Positions 1 through 11,280 of a stretch of 29,804 nucleotides of DNA are shown in pieces. Source of the DNA: Gnetum montanum. Taxonomy: Eukaryota > Streptophyta > Gnetopsida > Gnetales > Gnetaceae. The notes under the pieces were generated by a model. That model had not been told where the DNA came from. It did not search any database and saw nothing but the letters and a program-made list of their open reading frames with translations. Both the position numbers and the translations under genes were made by a program. Within the stretch, counting starts at the first letter, position 1. Every line of letters starts with the position of its first letter. The stretch is from assembly GCA_015680685.1 (NCBI GenBank), contig MNCI01013739.1, positions 1-29,804 on the forward strand, written 5' to 3'.

Positions 1-249
1 ACATCATTATTAGTACATTTGATATTTCTTGATATTTATTTTTTTTTTTACACCATCATTAGTATATTTGATATTTCTTGAATATTTTATACTCTCTTTT
101 ATATTTTATTTTATTTGGTGTGATTTTTTACCTTTTTTTTAATAAGTGCCNATAAAATAAAGAATGTGTAAAAAAAAAGTTGAAAAAATATGTAAAATAA
201 AAAATTACAAAATTGAGAAGTTGCTTAAATGATTAGCATGAGTGGCCAT
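1..249. other. AT-rich 3' non-coding part of element B
   Basis: No coding signal is seen here. Bases 1-98 contain two imperfect copies of a roughly 50-base unit (catcatta...gtayatttgatatttcttga), followed by poly-T and poly-A stretches. By position this follows the integrase end of element B on the minus strand, so it should be the long 3' non-coding region before B's 3' LTR, which lies outside the window. One ambiguous base is at 151. Confidence 0.5.
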
Positions 250-1539
250 CTCACCCACAACTAAGTTAAAAGGAGGAGATTCAAAATATGTAGCATGGTT
301 GTCCATCTAATGAGATGTTTGTTGTGTTAGCTGATGTATGGTCATGAAAAGGTTTGATTTGTTGAATGTTGACTAACTATTTTTTGTTTGAACTCTTAGG
401 TTTATACGTCATCATGGCCCCAGAAGGGAAAGTTTTATAAATGATGTAAGGTCCTTCCCACAATATTTAAAACTTAGTTCGTTGAGATACATGTGTGGGC
501 TTCTAGTAGAGAACCTTATCTCTCAATTGAAATTTGACTTTTCTAATTTTTAGGCCATGACACTTTTTGTTATAGGACTTGTGCAACTCATTAGATGATA
601 AGGCTACTAATTGGTTTTCATTTGGTAGGTTGAGATTCATGAGTATTTCTTTTTGGGATAGACTTAAGTCAAGGTCAAGATCACAAGTTATTGAAAGTAT
701 ACAAAGTTCAAATTGAATAGGAAGTATTTGTAGTTTACAATACATGAGCTCATAGGAGGAGTAGGCTATAAGAAGTTTCCATGTTGAGCGATAGGCCCAA
801 AGGGCATCATTAAGTTTTGTCCTCTAATCCTTCCTATACTTGCTAACAGTGGTTGTTAGTATCTTGTGATTTCCCTATTAGTAACCTTAGCTTAACCATT
901 AGCTTGGGAATGGTAAGGTATTGTAAGTTTATGTTCAACCCCCAAGTGTTGCATGAGCTTCCAAAAAGTAGTTCTTATAAAGTAAGTTCCATTATCAAAA
1001 ATTAATGCACGTGGCACACCAAACCTGTTTACAATGTTTTGTTGTACAAACTAAGTAGTAGTAGAAGATGTATAGTCAATGCCAGTTGTTGCTTTTGCCC
1101 ACTTCGTACAATAGTCAAAAGCAACTATGATGTGGGCCTTTTCATTTGACATGAGCATGATGGAACCCATGAAGTTAATGCCCCAAATGTTAAAGGGTTC
1201 TAGTGGTTGAATCCATTATTGAGGTCCATTCATTTAAGCAGCCATTCCACCATCTCGTTGGCATCATTCACAAAAGTAGACATAATGGTGAGCATCCCTA
1301 AAGAGTGTTGGTCAATCGTATCCTACCATCAAGATTTTAATGGTCATGCATATCCCATCATAGTGTCCTCCATAAGGACCTTCATAAGCATCTTGGAGAA
1401 CATGCAATTAATCGACATCAGGGACACACCAACAAACCAGGCCATCGATGCACACTTTGTAGAGGTGTCCATTGATTTTCGAGAAGTGTTTTACCTGGTG
1501 AAGAAACTACTATTTCTTCTGATGGTTTGACCCTTATGG
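250..1539 (-). pseudogene. Ty3/Gypsy integrase, element B, broken
   Basis: This is the integrase part of the pol gene of element B, read from high to low coordinates. Around 1500-1230 a zinc-binding N-terminus is visible, ending in a CEQCQR-like CxxC with the first Q now a stop. The core follows: FGVPRALIFDNGTYF near 1020-970 and YHSQANG near 910-880, matching the second Asp and the region of the catalytic Glu of the D,D-35-E enzyme. LNDALWAYR is read near 800. The C-terminal domain runs to about 250 and contains several frameshifts. Integrase would join the cDNA ends to host DNA; this copy cannot. Several stops sit where Q or W is expected. The copy aligns along its length with the element A integrase (5769-7130), which confirms the family. 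Confidence 0.85.
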
Positions 1540-2948
1540 CATCTCCTGAGTAAGAAGATAGGTGAGAATGTTATCATACCATTTTGGCTCATTGGGCATC
1601 TGTTCAACTATAGCCCTAACAAAGAGGAGTTCATCAAGAAACATGTTAGAGAGTGGGCTTTCTTCCTCTTTGTCATCCCATCACAATCAAGACAAGTAAT
1701 CAACAACCACATTCTTAGTGATCTTTTGATCTACCATAATAATATTGAATTCCTATAAGATCACTAGCCACTGTATGACATGAGGTCTTACCATTGGCTT
1801 GTTCATTAGGAAGTGGATGGCACTATGGTCTATGTGCAAAAACACCTTATATGTAAGCACATAATGCCTAAAATTCTCTAAAGTAAACACCAACTTTATT
1901 AATTCTTTTTCTATAGTGGTGTAGTTCAACTATGCATCCAAAATGCTTTGGCTAGTGTAGTGGATGTATTATGAACATTTCTTATCATCTAACTACATTA
2001 GCAAAGCTCCCAAGGCATAATTTGATGCATCCATCATAATATAATATTTTTTGAACCAATCAAGAACTTGTAGGATTAAAGTTTCTACAAGCTTTTCTTT
2101 CAATTGCTGGAATGTTTTCTCACATTCTGTAGTCAAGACATAGGAAGCATCTTTCTTTGTTAGCTCGACCAATGGTTTTACGATATTAGAGAAATTCACT
2201 ATGAATTGTCAGTAGTAGCTAGTATGTCTAAGGAATGACTAAACATCTTAAACTATTTTTGGCTAATGAGTTATTCCTTGGATGACCCTTATTTTCTTAA
2301 GGTCTACCTCAATTCCTACTTGTGATATTCTATGCCTTAGTACAATGTCCTCTTGGACCATGAGATGACTTTTCTACCAATTGAGCCACAAGTTAGTTTC
2401 AACACATCATTTCAGCACTTACTCAAGGTATTCTAGGACTTGCTCAAATGTAGCTCCATAGGTGGAGAAGTCATCCATGAAGACTTCCACACCACTACCG
2501 ATGTATTGTTGGAAAATTCTCAAGACCAAGTGTTGGAGTTATTTGATTTCCTTCTTAATGATTTGTTTTAGTTTGGGGTTCAACTGCCTCTATGGCTATT
2601 GTTTTGGCTTCATGGTTGGGTTGGTGTAGATGTGATGCTCTCATATCCTAGGATCAATCCCTATGAGTTTAAGATATGAGCATGTAAAAGCTACTGACCA
2701 TCTTTCAACTACTTTCAATAGCATCTTTGTCTATGCTAGAGCAAGCTTTGCATTGATTATAACCGGCTTCCCATTTTTCAAAAATACATATTCCATTCTA
2801 GCTAGTAACATTTTCAGCTCAAGGGGCTCTTGTTTGAATTTGTTAGGAATTTCCAATAAGTAACACTCCATTCTAGTTAGTAACATTTCTAGTAAGTATC
2901 ATCATTTGTGTCACTAGAGTGTTCATGATGAACTTGCTCAAGTTCATC
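1540..2948 (-). pseudogene. Ty3/Gypsy reverse transcriptase and RNase H, element B, broken
   Basis: Reverse transcriptase and RNase H remnants of element B. The catalytic box reads VEVFMDDFSTYGATFEQ on the minus strand, with FMDDF at 2467-2481. Downstream is the VQEDIVLRHRIS segment (usual GIVLGH.IS), then at 2199-1993 a connection/RNase H start with FSNIVKPLVELTKKDA and MMDASNYALGALL. The FMDDF form, rather than YIDDI or YVDDV, is typical of Athila-type Gypsy elements (family knowledge). The upstream end is cut cleanly at 2948/2949, where element A has inserted; the missing upstream pol of the same element resumes at 14688. Frameshifts and stops make it inactive. Confidence 0.88.
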
Positions 2949-2953
2949 CATGC
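2949..2953. repeat. Target-site duplication (left), element A
   Basis: CATGC directly precedes the first base of the 3' LTR of element A. The same five bases follow the other LTR at 14683-14687. In the uninterrupted homologue (element C, near 27168-27172) the target reads ttcatgcctt with a single CATGC, so the duplication arose on insertion. Confidence 0.93.
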
Positions 2954-3798
2954 TGATGAGTGATGAGGTACCCCTATGCCCAACCATACAAATCATAGGT
3001 AGTCATGTGCAATTTGGTCAAATTCCACAAACTACAATTACTAAGTACATTAGAGTTAAATAGTGCATGTGCATTGTTCGTTCATTTTCTTCCCAATTCC
3101 ACTTATGAAATGCAATTGTATGGTTAAGTGTGACTGAGGCGTAAAATTTTTATTATTTTGTGTTTTATCAAATTATTTATCTAGACAAAGAATAAAAGTA
3201 AGAGTAATTAAATGCTAAGTAAACTATGGTCTAATCTAGCCTAACATAAGTAATCATTTCTACTTCTTGGACACGTCCTAAACTTTGTGTAAACATTGCT
3301 GGGTTATCAAATGCTAATCATTTCTAAGATACCAAGTGTCACACATACATTCAAAGGGGATGTTCTTTTGTATTTTTTAATGAGTTTCTTGATTAATAAA
3401 AATTAATTACTACATGAATAACATTAATGTAAATTTCATGAAATAATGCATAAGAAAAAAAAAGACTCAAGTGCTGCAAGGTGAATCAAAGAGTTCGTCT
3501 TTATTTTCAACACAATGGTGTGTTCAGGTACATCAATTCTTAAACAAAAATCTAATCACACTTAGACCTCCTACTATGGGTACTTGGAAAATATTCTAAC
3601 TCTCAAATGGACAAACCACAAGAGTTTCACTACTTGACTACCAAAACTACTCCCAATCATGCGCTCGAGGGTTGTATTTATAGACCTGGGAGTAACCCTG
3701 CAATATCAAATGTATGATATCACATCTTGGATTGCAATATTGCATACCCAATATCATGGACACTTTGATATTGGAGTATATGAAAACATGGTTTATCA
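2954..3798 (-). repeat. 3' LTR of element A (845 bp)
   Basis: Direct repeat of 13843-14682; the shared run ctgcaaggtgaatcaaagag is one of many. On the minus strand it begins TGATAAACC and ends CTCATCA, so it has TG...CA ends. A minus-strand TATA box, TATAAATA, is intact at 3675-3682, and an AATAAA signal lies at 3500-3505, about 175 bases downstream. This gives U3 about 3650-3798, R between, and a long U5. The polypurine tract abuts the high-coordinate edge, which identifies it as the 3' LTR. Confidence 0.93.
3675..3682 (-). promoter_or_regulatory. LTR TATA box
   Basis: The minus strand reads CTATAAATACAA. The same box is present in B's LTR (24616-24623) and is altered to TGTAAATA in A's 5' LTR (14562-14569). 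Its position about 175 bases before an AATAAA signal fits the LTR promoter. Confidence 0.7.
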
Positions 3799-3810
3799 TA
3801 CCCCCACAAT
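3799..3810 (-). other. Polypurine tract of element A
   Basis: The minus strand reads TTGTGGGGGTA directly before the 3' LTR start TGATAAACC. Such a G-rich tract primes plus-strand DNA synthesis in LTR retrotransposons. It is preceded by CTCGAGGACAAGTTC, a sequence commonly seen just before this site in plant Gypsy elements. Confidence 0.85.
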
Positions 3811-5077
3811 TGAATAAGAACTTGTCCTCGAGTACAGAAGAAGAGGAACAAGTCCTTTACAAAATATATTAGGAGGTGTGGACTATTCAACTAACATATA
3901 GAGTGACATAAAGAGAATAAACAAATAAAAAAGTGCTTGCGCATATGACATTACAATTGTGTACAAAATTGGGTGTTCATGATAATAGGAAAGAACAACC
4001 TTAGATGCAATGAACATCCAACCTCTTGTGATAATAGAAGAATGAGGGAGAGGCAGAAAAGATCCAACGGTCTTGAACAATCTTCCATGAGTGATATTAT
4101 TACATCCTCCTTGGTAAAGACAATCCCACTTCTAGTCCATGCTTTTCACGGCAATCACAAAAAAATCAAGGATTAGTATATAAAGTGTAATAGATTGTGA
4201 TAGATTGGTTGCTTGACAACGTTAGTGGAAAGATTGACAAATGGGTTAGGTAAGAGAAGTTGTCCATAAAATTTAGAAAAATTTTAACACAAGAAATACT
4301 AGAAGGAGGGTATAAAAATTCACAATAGTAAAAAGAATAATTTCACTAAAAATAGTTGTGAAGATGCTTACAATTGGATGGCATGAATGGGGTAAATAAA
4401 AAGAATTTGAATGTAACAATGTTTAAGGGTAAAAACCTTAACTTAACCAAACCAAAAGATATGCAAGTGGATCCTTCCCAAAGTAGGCATAGGCCTTTTA
4501 TGCCCTTACATAACTTCAAACCAAGGAGTCCCGGGCTCCATGGATGATTAATGGTTACAGAAAGTTAAGTACAAAAACCTAAAAGTAATTGACTGAGAAA
4601 CCTGACACATCAAACCAAAACATTGAATCAAAACATGAAACTAGTAATGAAGTGAGGCATGAAAAGCATAGATGGATGATAGAGAGAATGGAATGGAGTT
4701 CCTAATTATAGTTACATGAAGTCCCTTGTGGAGTTTGTGATTAAATGACTTAGTAGGATCCATCCTTAGTTCAAACCAAAACCAACCTTTTTCAGTGACT
4801 TTGCATTGACATTCTAAGGTTAGTCCATACCCTAAGACACAAGAATTCTTCTAAAAAACAACCGCCATTCCAAATTGGAGAGAAAGTAGGATGTGAGAAA
4901 GGGCCTTAGTTAGAGGAGACAAGACAAGTCCCATAACCAATGCTTGTAGCCATTTTATTTGATCTAAGGGGTGTGCTTTGAATTCCCATGTTTTTTTTTT
5001 TGAATAAGAACTATACCATGCAAATATCCATATGTTTTTTGCATTTGTTTTGTCCAAGGGTTGTGCTTTGAATCCTC

Positions 5078-5115
<38 letters not shown>

Positions 5116-5768
5116 ATGAGGACCACACCATGCAAGGACTTATTTGACTTCCTATTGTGGAATGATGTAGAATAGTGAGAAGCTCACGAGAACACTCCCA
5201 CATATAGGAAATAGAAAAGCATGAAGAATACCACATCCCTTTGAAGCCACATCCTATCCAAACCTTTGATTCCTTTCGAATTCTAGAAACTACACAAGTC
5301 ACCAATTTATTTAAGTTGCATTAATGAAGAAAGGACTGCATGTTTCCAAAACAAAAAAAAAACCATAGAGTATGTGAATGGGTGGATGATGTGGAATCAT
5401 TGCTTGTCACATGAAAAGAAACCATGTTCCATTCATCAATAACAACATTTCAAGTCAAAAACTAGACATCAACAATCAAATTACAAATGAGACATAGCAC
5501 CATCGTGTAGCACCTTACCATTGTACCTAACACTTTATTAGTAGAAAGAGTAGAGAAACACATTAAACATAACCATATATAAAAGAAGGTAGAATATTAT
5601 GCAATAAATATTAAATATATCAATAATTGTGTAAAACAAAAACTTAGAAAAGATCAATAATTTGAAAAAAAAAGATGTAAAACAAAGAATATGAAAACAA
5701 AAATTTGTAAAACCAAAAATGTCTAAAACAAAAAGAAAAGTTAAAAGACTGAGGAGCCATGAAAAGTG
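3811..5768 (-). other. 3' non-coding region of element A
   Basis: About 2 kb between the integrase end and the polypurine tract. Athila-type elements often carry an envelope-like ORF here. I see only short frames with no membrane segment or recognisable motif, so no gene is called. The minus-strand frame at 4964-5305 exists mainly because the CT/GA microsatellite encodes an Arg-Glu run, and it should not be taken as a protein. The region is A-rich toward 5580-5760. Confidence 0.6.
4964..5140. repeat. Diverged local duplication carrying poly-T and (CT)n
   Basis: Two adjacent copies of about 90 bases start with aaggggtgtgctttgaatt and aagggttgtgctttgaatc and both end with a block ending accatgcaa. 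Between these landmarks the first copy has a T tract (4990-5001) and the second a CT microsatellite of about 15 units (5082-5112). Confidence 0.7.
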
Positions 5769-7130
5769 TTAGTATGGGTGGCCATCTCCCCCACAACTAA
5801 TTTGGAAGGGGGAGATCCAAAATATTGAGTATGGTTGTCTATCTGTTGAGGTGTCTGTTGAGCTGGTTAGCTTAGACTCATGGAAAGGTTTCACTTGTTG
5901 GATGTTAACTAATTGTTTTTTGTCTGGGCTATCAAGTTTATAGATAATCATGAACCTAGATGGAAAATTCTCATGAATAATGTAAGGTCATTCCCATAAT
6001 GTTTGAAATTTGGTTTGTTGGGGTACATGTGTAGGATTCTGATAGAGGACCTTATCAACTAATTGAAACTTGACTTTTCTTATTTTGAGGTCATGGTATA
6101 TCTTGTTGAATGTCTCATGCATTTCATTGGATGATAAGGCCATTAACTAATTTTCAACTAGCAATTTAAGGTTCATTAATCATTCTTTATATGCTAAACT
6201 TAGATTTAGGTCAAGGTCCCAGGCTATAGAGAGTGCACAGAGCTTGGATTTGATGGGTAGTGTTGGTAGTTTTCCATACACGAGCTCATAGGGAGAATAA
6301 CCTATGGGAAGCTTCCATATGGAGTTAGGACCAAAGGGCATCATTTAATTTGGTGCTCTAGTCCATTGATATTTGCTAATGATGTGCGTTAGAATTTTTG
6401 TAATCTCCCGATTAGTAACCTCAACTTGACCATTGGCTTGGGGGTGATATGGTGTTATGAGTTCATGCTCAACCCCTAAGCGTTGCATCAGTTTTTGGAA
6501 AGTGGCACCTATAAAATGAGTTTCATTATCAGAAATTAATNACAAAAGGCAAAAAAAAACCTATTTATGATATTTTATTGTATAAACCAAGTAGCAATGG
6601 TGGATGTAAAGTCGATGATGGTTGCTGCTTCTACCCACTTGGTGCAATAGTCAACTATGACTATTATAAAAGCCTTTCCATTTGATAAAGGTGTGATGGG
6701 ACCCATAAAGTCAATGCCCCAAATATTGAATGGCTTAAGAGGTTGAATCCATTACTATGACCCCTCCATTCGAGCTATTATTTCATCATCCCTCTAGAAA
6801 AAATCACAAGCGCAAACAAATTGGTGTGCATCCCTAAATATTGTTCACCAATAATATTCCACCATGAGGATTTTTATGGCCATGCATCTCCCAGGATAAT
6901 GGCCCCCACAAGGGCCTTCGTGAGCATCCTATAGAATGCGTAGTTGATCTGTATTAGGGACATACCAACATACCAAGCCATCAAGATAGAGTTTATAAAG
7001 GTTTTCATTAATTTCCATAAAATGCTTAACCTAATGAAGAAACTGTTATTTCTTTCTAGTGTCCATCCCTTGTGGCAATTCTTGCTTGAGTAGATAAGTG
7101 AGAATGGTGTTATATCATTTTGGTTCATTG
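5769..7130 (-). pseudogene. Ty3/Gypsy integrase, element A, broken
   Basis: Best preserved integrase of the window. The core reads LISDNETHFIG, FQKLMQRLGVEHELI and YHPQANGQVEVTNREI between 6545 and 6345 on the minus strand. This covers the second catalytic Asp (SDN) and the catalytic Glu (NGQVE). The C-terminal part ends near 5769 with YKLDSPDKKQLVNIQQVKPF, the usual small beta-barrel end; no chromodomain is recognised. The N-terminal zinc-binding part (about 7100-6770) is badly damaged. One ambiguous base is at 6541. Frameshifts separate the parts, so no full enzyme can be made. It lies last in pol, before the non-coding tail, as in Gypsy order. Confidence 0.88.
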
Positions 7131-8770
7131 GGCATTTGTGTATTAATAGGCTTGTAAGGAGAGATTCATTAGGGAATTGATCAAATAAGGGGCTCTCTTT
7201 CTCCTTGTCATCCCATCTTAGTCACGATAGGTGATCCACATCCACATTCTCCACACCTTTTCGATCTATCATTGTGAGCTCAAACTCTTGCAAAATCACA
7301 AGCCATCATATGACACAAGGGCTTACCATTGGTTTATTCATTAGAAACTAGATGGCACTATGATCTGTGTGCACAAAAACTTTACAGCCAAGCACATTGT
7401 GCCTAAACTTCTCTAATGCAAACACCATTGCCATCAAGTCCCCTTCTATGGTGGTGTAGTTTAGCTATGCACCGACAATACTTCGACTTGGGCAGTGAAT
7501 GTAATATGGATGTTTTTGATCATCCATCTACATAAGCACTACCCCCAAAGCATAATTTGGTGCATCAATCATCACATGAAATGGCCTAGACCAATCAGGT
7601 GCTTATAGAATTGGGCTTTCAACAAGCTTTTACGTCAGTTGTTAAAATGCTATTTCACATGTAGAGATCTAGATAAATGATGCATCCTTCTTTTTCAATT
7701 CCACCAATGACTTAGGAATTTTGGAAAAATTCTCAATGAAGCATTGGTAGTAGCTAGTATGACCAAGGAATGACTGCACTTCTTTAACTATTTCAGGTTT
7801 ATGGGTTATTCCTTAGATGACCCTTATTTTTTCAAGGTCCACCTGGATTCCTACTTTTGAAATATTCCTTAGACTATGCCTTCTTGGATCATAAGATGGC
7901 TCTTTTGCCAATTTAATCAGAGGTTTGTTTCAACACATCTCTTCAACACCTACTCAAGATGGTCCAGGGCTTGCTCGAACGTAGCTCCATAGGTAGAAAA
8001 ATCATCCATAAAAACTTCTGCCCCGCTACCAATCTATTATTGGAAAATTCTTAGGACTAATCATTGAAATGTGGTTAGGCCATTACATAGACCAAATGAC
8101 ATCTGATGGTAAGCAAAAGTCCCCAAAGGACTTATGAAAGTTATCTTTGCCTCATCCTCTAGTGTAATTTGGATTTGGTTATAGTCACTATAACCATCTA
8201 GAAAGCTATAATAGTAATGCCCAGAAATGGTGTCCAACACTTGGTCCACAAAAGGCAATGGAAAATGATCTTTGAAAGTTTCCATGTTGAGCAACTAGAA
8301 GTTGATGCACACCCATCATTTGCCTCCTTTCTTGGGCATGATCACAATTAGACTAATCCACTCACTATCTATGATAGGGTAGATGAATCCCACCTTGAAG
8401 AGTTGTTCAATCTCCTTTTTGACAATCTACTTTAATTTGGGATTCAAATGTCACTATGTTTATCATTTTAGCTTAACAATGAGGTCAGTGTATATCCAGT
8501 GCTAGCATATTCTTAGATTTATCCTAGTGAGCTTAGAATATGACTAGGCAAAGGCTGCTAACCATTTTTCCATAACCTTCATCAACATTTTCTTTTATTT
8601 TTCAGCAAGCTTGGCATTAATAATGATCAACCTTCCATTTTTCAAGAATACATACTCCATTCCAGCCAATAGGATCTTCAATTCAAGGCGCTCTTATTTA
8701 AAATTGTCAAGAATCTCCATCTCTTCCCAATTGACATCATCATTTGCTCCTTTAGAGAGCTAGTGATGAA
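7131..8770 (-). pseudogene. Ty3/Gypsy reverse transcriptase and RNase H, element A, broken
   Basis: RT begins with SLIVIMPKKGGK near 8370-8320 on the minus strand. The catalytic region follows: an open stretch at 8294-8061 with SFLDGYSDYNQIQI (first catalytic Asp in the LDGYS form) and SPLGTFAYHQMSFGLCN, then AEVFMDDFSTYGAT with FMDDF at 7998-8012 holding the catalytic DD. RNase H remnants lie at about 7600-7200, with an APNYALG-like start. The enzyme would copy element RNA into DNA and remove the RNA strand. Several frame breaks and stops, many of them TAG, separate the motifs. B (1540-2948) and C (25480-27160) align along the same order. Confidence 0.9.
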
Positions 8771-8978
8771 CTTACTCAATTTCATCCATACCTACAACAT
8801 ATTCATACATTAGGCCCTCGGTAGGTTCTATGCACAAAGTATTGTTGCTGGAATTAGCTATCAAACATTGGGTGCCTTCTTGATTTATGGTTACTGCATA
8901 CAAAAATTTTTGGATTTCAACTTTTGGTGCACACTACCTACATGTAGAGATGGATGTTCGCTTTACTGGCCATAACTT

Positions 8979-9490
8979 CTACATAGAATGGCACCCTAAA
9001 TCGTTGTAAGTGATATATGGAACTCTCTTCTTCTCAATCTTTCCAAATTCATTTTCTTTTGATATCTCCAGGTAAATATCTCTATTTCCCATTTTGGCAT
9101 CAATAGTGCTTAACCATGCCCTTCCCATAATAATTGGGAAGTCCCTCTTACAGTTCTCCACCTTGATTACTAAGAAGTCAGTAGGATATGACCACCCACA
9201 AATAGTGGTTACGATGTTCTCTACGAGTCCCAATGAAACAGTGATGGACTAGTCTGCTAGTTCCAGATAGATGTTGCTCTTCTTCAAGGAAGGGAGGTTC
9301 CACATTGTGTACAACTCATGCAAGATCAAATTAACACTAGAACCAGAGTCAAGAAGAGCTTTACAAAGCTCATTCCCAGTAATTTGCAAATATATTAAGG
9401 AACTCTTAGGATCAACTAACTTTCTAAGTAGGTTACCAGCTCAAATCCAATCAAATATAGCATGGGTCAGCATCATAATATGGATTTGAG
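8979..9490 (-). pseudogene. Retropepsin-like aspartic protease, element A, broken
   Basis: The minus-strand frame 9233-8979 reads LVENIVTTICGWSYPTDFLVIKVENCKRD in consecutive parts, then FPIIMGRAWLSTIDAKMG. The last segment is the conserved I.GR.(F/W)L segment of Gypsy retropepsins. Upstream, near 9350-9300, a damaged ALLDSGS-like active-site loop with NL and LELAD follows family order. The enzyme would cleave the gag-pol polyprotein as a dimer. It is clearly homologous to 14820-15242 in B and 27370-27570 in C. The catalytic loop is interrupted here, so it is non-functional. Confidence 0.82.
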
Positions 9491-9786
9491 AGAGATTTTG
9501 GTTTGAAGGGGACTTAGATGAAGGTGAGGCAAAGGAAGGTAGAGGAGCATGGTTACCAACTACTGATGTATTTGAGGGCTTTGGTGGACTGTGAGGTTGG
9601 AAGAAGGGCCTTTTCTTTATTAGTGGTTCCAACCCACATGGTGGGTTAACTGATTGTAGATTAACTACCCTTGTAGCATTTCTTTACTATGGTTGGGTAG
9701 GCAATTCACCTTGCATGGATGGAGCAGGTGGTAGTTATGCAAGAGATGAAGGAGTAGCTGCAGGAATAGGAGATGCATGCGGATAG
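9491..9786 (-). pseudogene. Gag-protease linker, element A (left of solo LTR)
   Basis: Low-complexity Pro/Ser/Gln-rich linker on the minus strand (for example KPSNTSVVGNHAPLPSFASP, 9590-9530). It aligns with 15300-15660 of element B. It is cut at 9786 by the plus-strand solo LTR and continues at 11510. Confidence 0.65.
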
Positions 9787-9970
9787 TGAAACACCACTAA
9801 TTTTGACCTAACACTTTGAAACAAGAACAACCTAGATCCTTTTGAGCTTTCGGGAGGCAAACATTTGACCAAGGCATGTAACTCATGCTCATCTCATCAA
9901 GTTAGCTTGCCCTCAACATGACCAACTGCAACGAATTCAAAATCAAGTCAAAGATGGTCCAATCTGAGGG

Positions 9971-10527
9971 TGCAAGCCATCCTCAAGGATCACTGTTGTC
10001 AACTTCAAGTTTCAACATTTAAGATTTCAAATTTTGAGCCAAATTGTACATATTTTCTCTCACACACATTAATGGTCACGCTGAGGTCACGTTGGCAACG
10101 TGAGTGCAACGTGACCAACTCTGAGAGCCTCAAAACTGAGTCAAAATGACTTGATTTCAAAGGTGCAAGTCATCCTCAAGGTTCACTACTGACAGCCTCT
10201 AGTCCCAACCTCCAGAATCCCAGATTTCAGGCCCAAAATTATAGGATTTTGTCACTCACGTTGAGGACACACTGGCAACGTGAGTCCAGTGTGAGCTACC
10301 AAAAGTGGCTTAAAACAAGTAACTCTCAAGCTTATTTTTTGACTTTTAGATCACTCTCATGATTATACACAGTCAGGAAACTATTGCACTCAAGAAACAA
10401 GGTTCAAAGATCAAAATTTGGGGTGAAATGTATCATTTTCAAGTCACTCATGTTGAGGTCACACTGAGGACACACTGACAGCATGAGTGCAGCATGAGTA
10501 CATCTAGCGTGAGTGCAGCATGAGTAC
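9971..10527 (+). repeat. Tandem ~190-bp repeats in the solo-LTR U3
   Basis: Two units are clear: tgcaagccatcctcaaggat starts at 9971 and tgcaagtcatcctcaaggtt at 10164, a period of 193. A degenerate third follows. Each unit contains a block built from CGTTGAGG, CACACTGGCAACGTGAG or variants (10077-10116, 10253-10295, 10444-10527). Within each block the halves are partly inverted copies, such as CACGTTG facing CAACGTG. Confidence 0.8.
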
Positions 10528-10853
10528 TGATCATGCCTAGATAAAAGCATGTCAAACACAAATTGAGGACACATCAAGACCAAATCAACTCATGCTAGGA
10601 CCCCTGGTGGAACAAAAACACCTCAAATAGCCACAAAACCACTCGAATCAACATCCTACAGTAGTCAATCCATGGATCAAGCAAGCCAGAGTTAATTTCT
10701 CTTGCTGTACATAATCATTTTTGTAAATTTTCAACATGTGTGAGCTTGTCAAGCTAGGTTACGCAAGCCAACACATGTTGTAAGATACAATGCATCCGAT
10801 CAAGAATGTAGCCTACCTACACATGACCAACTCACACGTAGTTGTCCATCAAA

Positions 10854-10859
10854 CACGTG
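10854..10859. promoter_or_regulatory. G-box (CACGTG) upstream of solo-LTR TATA
   Basis: CACGTG within aacacgtgtc, 77 bases before the TATA box. G-boxes are bound by plant bZIP and bHLH factors (established). Function here is inferred only from spacing. Confidence 0.4.
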
Positions 10860-10935
10860 TCACATGATCCATTTTCCTCTCATTTCTTAGCCATTGATCC
10901 ATCTATGGGATCCATGCCTGAACGTAGCCAAACCT

Positions 10936-10943
10936 TATAAATA
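10936..10943 (+). promoter_or_regulatory. TATA box of the solo LTR
   Basis: CCTTATAAATACCCC on the plus strand. A start site would fall near 10968. The AATAAA at 11144-11149 gives a plausible R region, which supports plus orientation of this LTR. Confidence 0.7.
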
Positions 10944-11238
10944 CCCCTTCCATTCACATAAACTAGGTTGACAATTTTGAAGGTTGATGGCTTTGGAAAC
11001 ACTGACTAGCAACTTTTGGATGCTCGGATGCATGTGACTCCCAGCATCCAAGCACTTTTGAAACACATCATCTTGGGGCTTAACGCTTGACTTGCCTTCC
11101 ACACACGTAGCTATGCTTTGACTAGTGCACATTCATTCTAAGAAATAAAATACAATTCATTTTTTCTTTTCACTATATTGTTTTCTTTGTTTTAAATTTA
11201 GTTTACGCTTTGTTTACAATACCGATTCTGTATACGCT

Positions 11239-11280
11239 CTGTTTGCATTTTGTGTGTCACTGTTTACATTTTGTGCATCA
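11239..11280 (+). repeat. 21-bp tandem duplication in solo-LTR U5
   Basis: ctgtttgcattttgtgtgtca is followed at once by ctgtttacattttgtgcatca, two 21-base units with three differences. Confidence 0.85.

Noticed and set aside
1207-1530. Plus-strand 107-codon frame with a similar frame at 25213-25467
   Set aside because: The similarity is real but both are antisense to the same part of Gypsy integrase (elements B and C), so it reflects pol homology and not a plus-strand gene.
4964-5305. Minus-strand 113-codon frame with an Arg-Glu run
   Set aside because: The run is the CT/GA microsatellite read in frame. There is no conserved motif, and the frame overlaps a local duplication in the non-coding tail of element A.
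5769-5951. Chromodomain at the integrase C-terminus of element A
   Set aside because: The segment YKLDSPDKKQLVNIQQVKPF is the integrase C-terminal barrel; the aromatic cage residues of a chromodomain are not seen.
10077-10527. Possible CRISPR-like array because of spaced repeated blocks
   Set aside because: Units are long, diverged and few, and sit in an LTR U3 of plant DNA. Spacers are themselves part of a 190-bp tandem repeat.
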